From contig CAZQJH010000077.1 in the NCBI GenBank assembly GCA_964593515.1, positions 1 through 7,919 of the forward strand: 7,919 nucleotides of DNA. The letters run 5' to 3'. Below, piece by piece: positions 7,282-7,919 of this stretch (position 1 is the stretch's first letter; each line of letters opens with the position of its first letter). The notes beneath the pieces are model-generated. The model ran no database searches. It had not been told where the DNA came from and saw only the letters and a program-made list of their open reading frames with translations. The position numbers and the translations under genes are program-made. Origin of the DNA: JAXJYR01 sp964593515 (lineage in GTDB: Bacteria; Bacillota_I; Bacilli_A; Erysipelotrichales; Erysipelotrichaceae).

Positions 7282-7603
7282 TATATTTCTTCTTACTATC
7301 CTTAGCTTTAGCTATTGGATATTTAGCTTCATTTTTATCCATTTTATCCATAATTATTTCATCAAGATCAAAACCACAATAATCAGCCATTTGAATACAA
7401 TATACTAAAACATCAGCTAATTCTTCTTTCATTAATGCTTGTTTATCTAAACACTCAACATCATCTTTACTCCACTGAAATAATTCTAATAACTCATTAG
7501 CTTCTAAACTAATTGAAATAGCTAAATCTTTCGCACTATGGAATTGTTTCCAATTACGATTATCACGAAAAGCAATAATTCTTTGTATTGTTGAATCTTT
7601 CAT
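7274..7603 (-). CDS. MazG-like nucleotide pyrophosphohydrolase
   Basis: Small all-alpha NTP pyrophosphohydrolase of the MazG-like/RS21-C6 group, 109 aa. This group hydrolyses (d)NTPs to NMP and diphosphate, often cleaning out non-canonical nucleotides. Visible marks are FRDNRNWKQFH (12-22), the Mg-binding helix with Glu34, Glu37 and Glu40 in ISLEANELLE (31-40), FQW (42-44), and EELADVLVYC (60-69) with Glu60, Glu61 and Asp64, together the EXXE...EXXD metal site. The C-terminal NEAKYP plus KKKY tail is typical of the group. GGAGGT lies 5 bases before the ATG, with a promoter just upstream. It is the first gene of a unit with the two chrA halves. The nucleotide preferred cannot be told from sequence. 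Confidence 0.9.
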   Translation of the reverse strand: MKDSTIQRIIAFRDNRNWKQFHSAKDLAISISLEANELLELFQWSKDDVECLDKQALMKEELADVLVYCIQMADYCGFDLDEIIMDKMDKNEAKYPIAKAKDSKKKYNE

Positions 7604-7628
7604 AACCTACCTCCATCAAATTAAGTTA

Positions 7629-7637
7629 ATTATAGCA
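7629..7637 (-). promoter_or_regulatory. extended -10 promoter of mazG-chrA-chrA
   Basis: The minus strand reads TGCTATAAT, a perfect extended -10, overlapping the stop codon of the preceding gene. I find no good -35 at 16-18 bases upstream. The predicted start near 7622 gives a leader of about 19 nt with the GGAGGT in it. The 11 bases TGCTATAATTA are identical at the xpt promoter. Confidence 0.6.
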
Positions 7638-7919
7638 TATAATAACTTATCCAATCGTTAAGTTTTCGATAACAAAGATACTTATTACGTACTTCATCAA
7701 GATAATTATCGACTAATTTAGCTTCATATAATAAATCAGATAAACAACAAAGATAACAAGCTAAACGATCACACAACTCCCATAATCCTTTATCACAGAT
7801 ATATTGTAGATAATAATCCATACTATCTTTTATCTTCATTAATAAACCTGCTTTTATTTCTTGATCTAACTTAATATTATTACGAACTAACTTCAAATAT
7901 TTTTCACATTGTTCATAAC
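7630..7919 (-). CDS. unrecognised cysteine-rich protein, 5' part outside window
   Basis: The reading frame stays open from the TAA at 7630-7632 to the right edge, giving 95 visible C-terminal residues. I do not recognise the family. An in-frame TTG at 7896 could be a start, but no RBS precedes it and the frame continues upstream, starting YEQCEKY at the edge, so I treat the gene as cut by the window. The visible part has no obvious signal peptide or long hydrophobic span. It looks helical and is rich in Tyr, Leu and Cys: seven cysteines, including LACYLCC, in 95 residues. An ATG at 7839 with a weak AGG upstream is a less likely start. Its stop codon lies within the next promoter. Confidence 0.6.
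   Translation of the reverse strand, partial: YEQCEKYLKLVRNNIKLDQEIKAGLLMKIKDSMDYYLQYICDKGLWELCDRLACYLCCLSDLLYEAKLVDNYLDEVRNKYLCYRKLNDWISYYML

Noticed and set aside
1..7919. A novel defence, mobile or CRISPR-type system
   Set aside because: I found no repeats, transposase, integrase, nuclease or toxin-antitoxin-like pair. The MazG-like protein is of the housekeeping pyrophosphohydrolase group and has no toxin gene beside it.

Overview
The window is low-G+C DNA with all nine recognisable genes on the minus strand, so it is read from right to left. Strong GGAGG-type ribosome binding sites, TATAAT-like promoters with extended -10 elements, a match to a CcpA operator, and an electron-bifurcating-type [FeFe] hydrogenase all point to an anaerobic Bacillota (Firmicutes). 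A fermentative gut lineage such as Erysipelotrichia/Coprobacillaceae is my guess; no rRNA or marker gene here settles it.

In transcription order, the right edge holds the 3' part of an unrecognised, cysteine-rich, probably helical protein whose start lies outside the window. A promoter at its 3' end leads into a tightly packed unit: a MazG-like nucleotide pyrophosphohydrolase, then two half-size chromate-transporter-family (ChrA) membrane proteins. The three overlap by 8 and 7 bases. The first ChrA half has an unusual Cys-Cys-Cys-Gly-Pro in place of the family's usual Pro-Gly-Pro segment.

The middle holds a purine-salvage operon: xanthine phosphoribosyltransferase (xpt) and an NCS2-family permease, probably for xanthine (pbuX), only 2 bases apart. 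The operon has its own extended -10 promoter and a clear intrinsic terminator. Its predicted leader is about 25 nt, too short for the purine riboswitch known from Bacillus xpt-pbuX.

The left half is a hydCBA operon for a trimeric [FeFe] hydrogenase. HydC is the NuoE-like subunit, HydB the NuoF-like NAD(H)/FMN subunit with extra ferredoxin clusters, and HydA the H-cluster subunit. All visible cluster ligands and the H-cluster proton-path residues are present. By homology the complex couples NADH and reduced ferredoxin oxidation to H2 production, or the reverse. A 113-base gap upstream of hydC holds the pbuX terminator, an A/T-tract, a promoter, a near-perfect cre-like operator over the -35/spacer region, and the RBS that fixes the hydC start.

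I see no mobile element, CRISPR array, tRNA or rRNA. The window looks like ordinary core metabolism. The points most worth a second look are the cre-like site on the hydrogenase promoter, the altered ChrA motif, the mazG-chrA-chrA coupling and the partial unknown protein.
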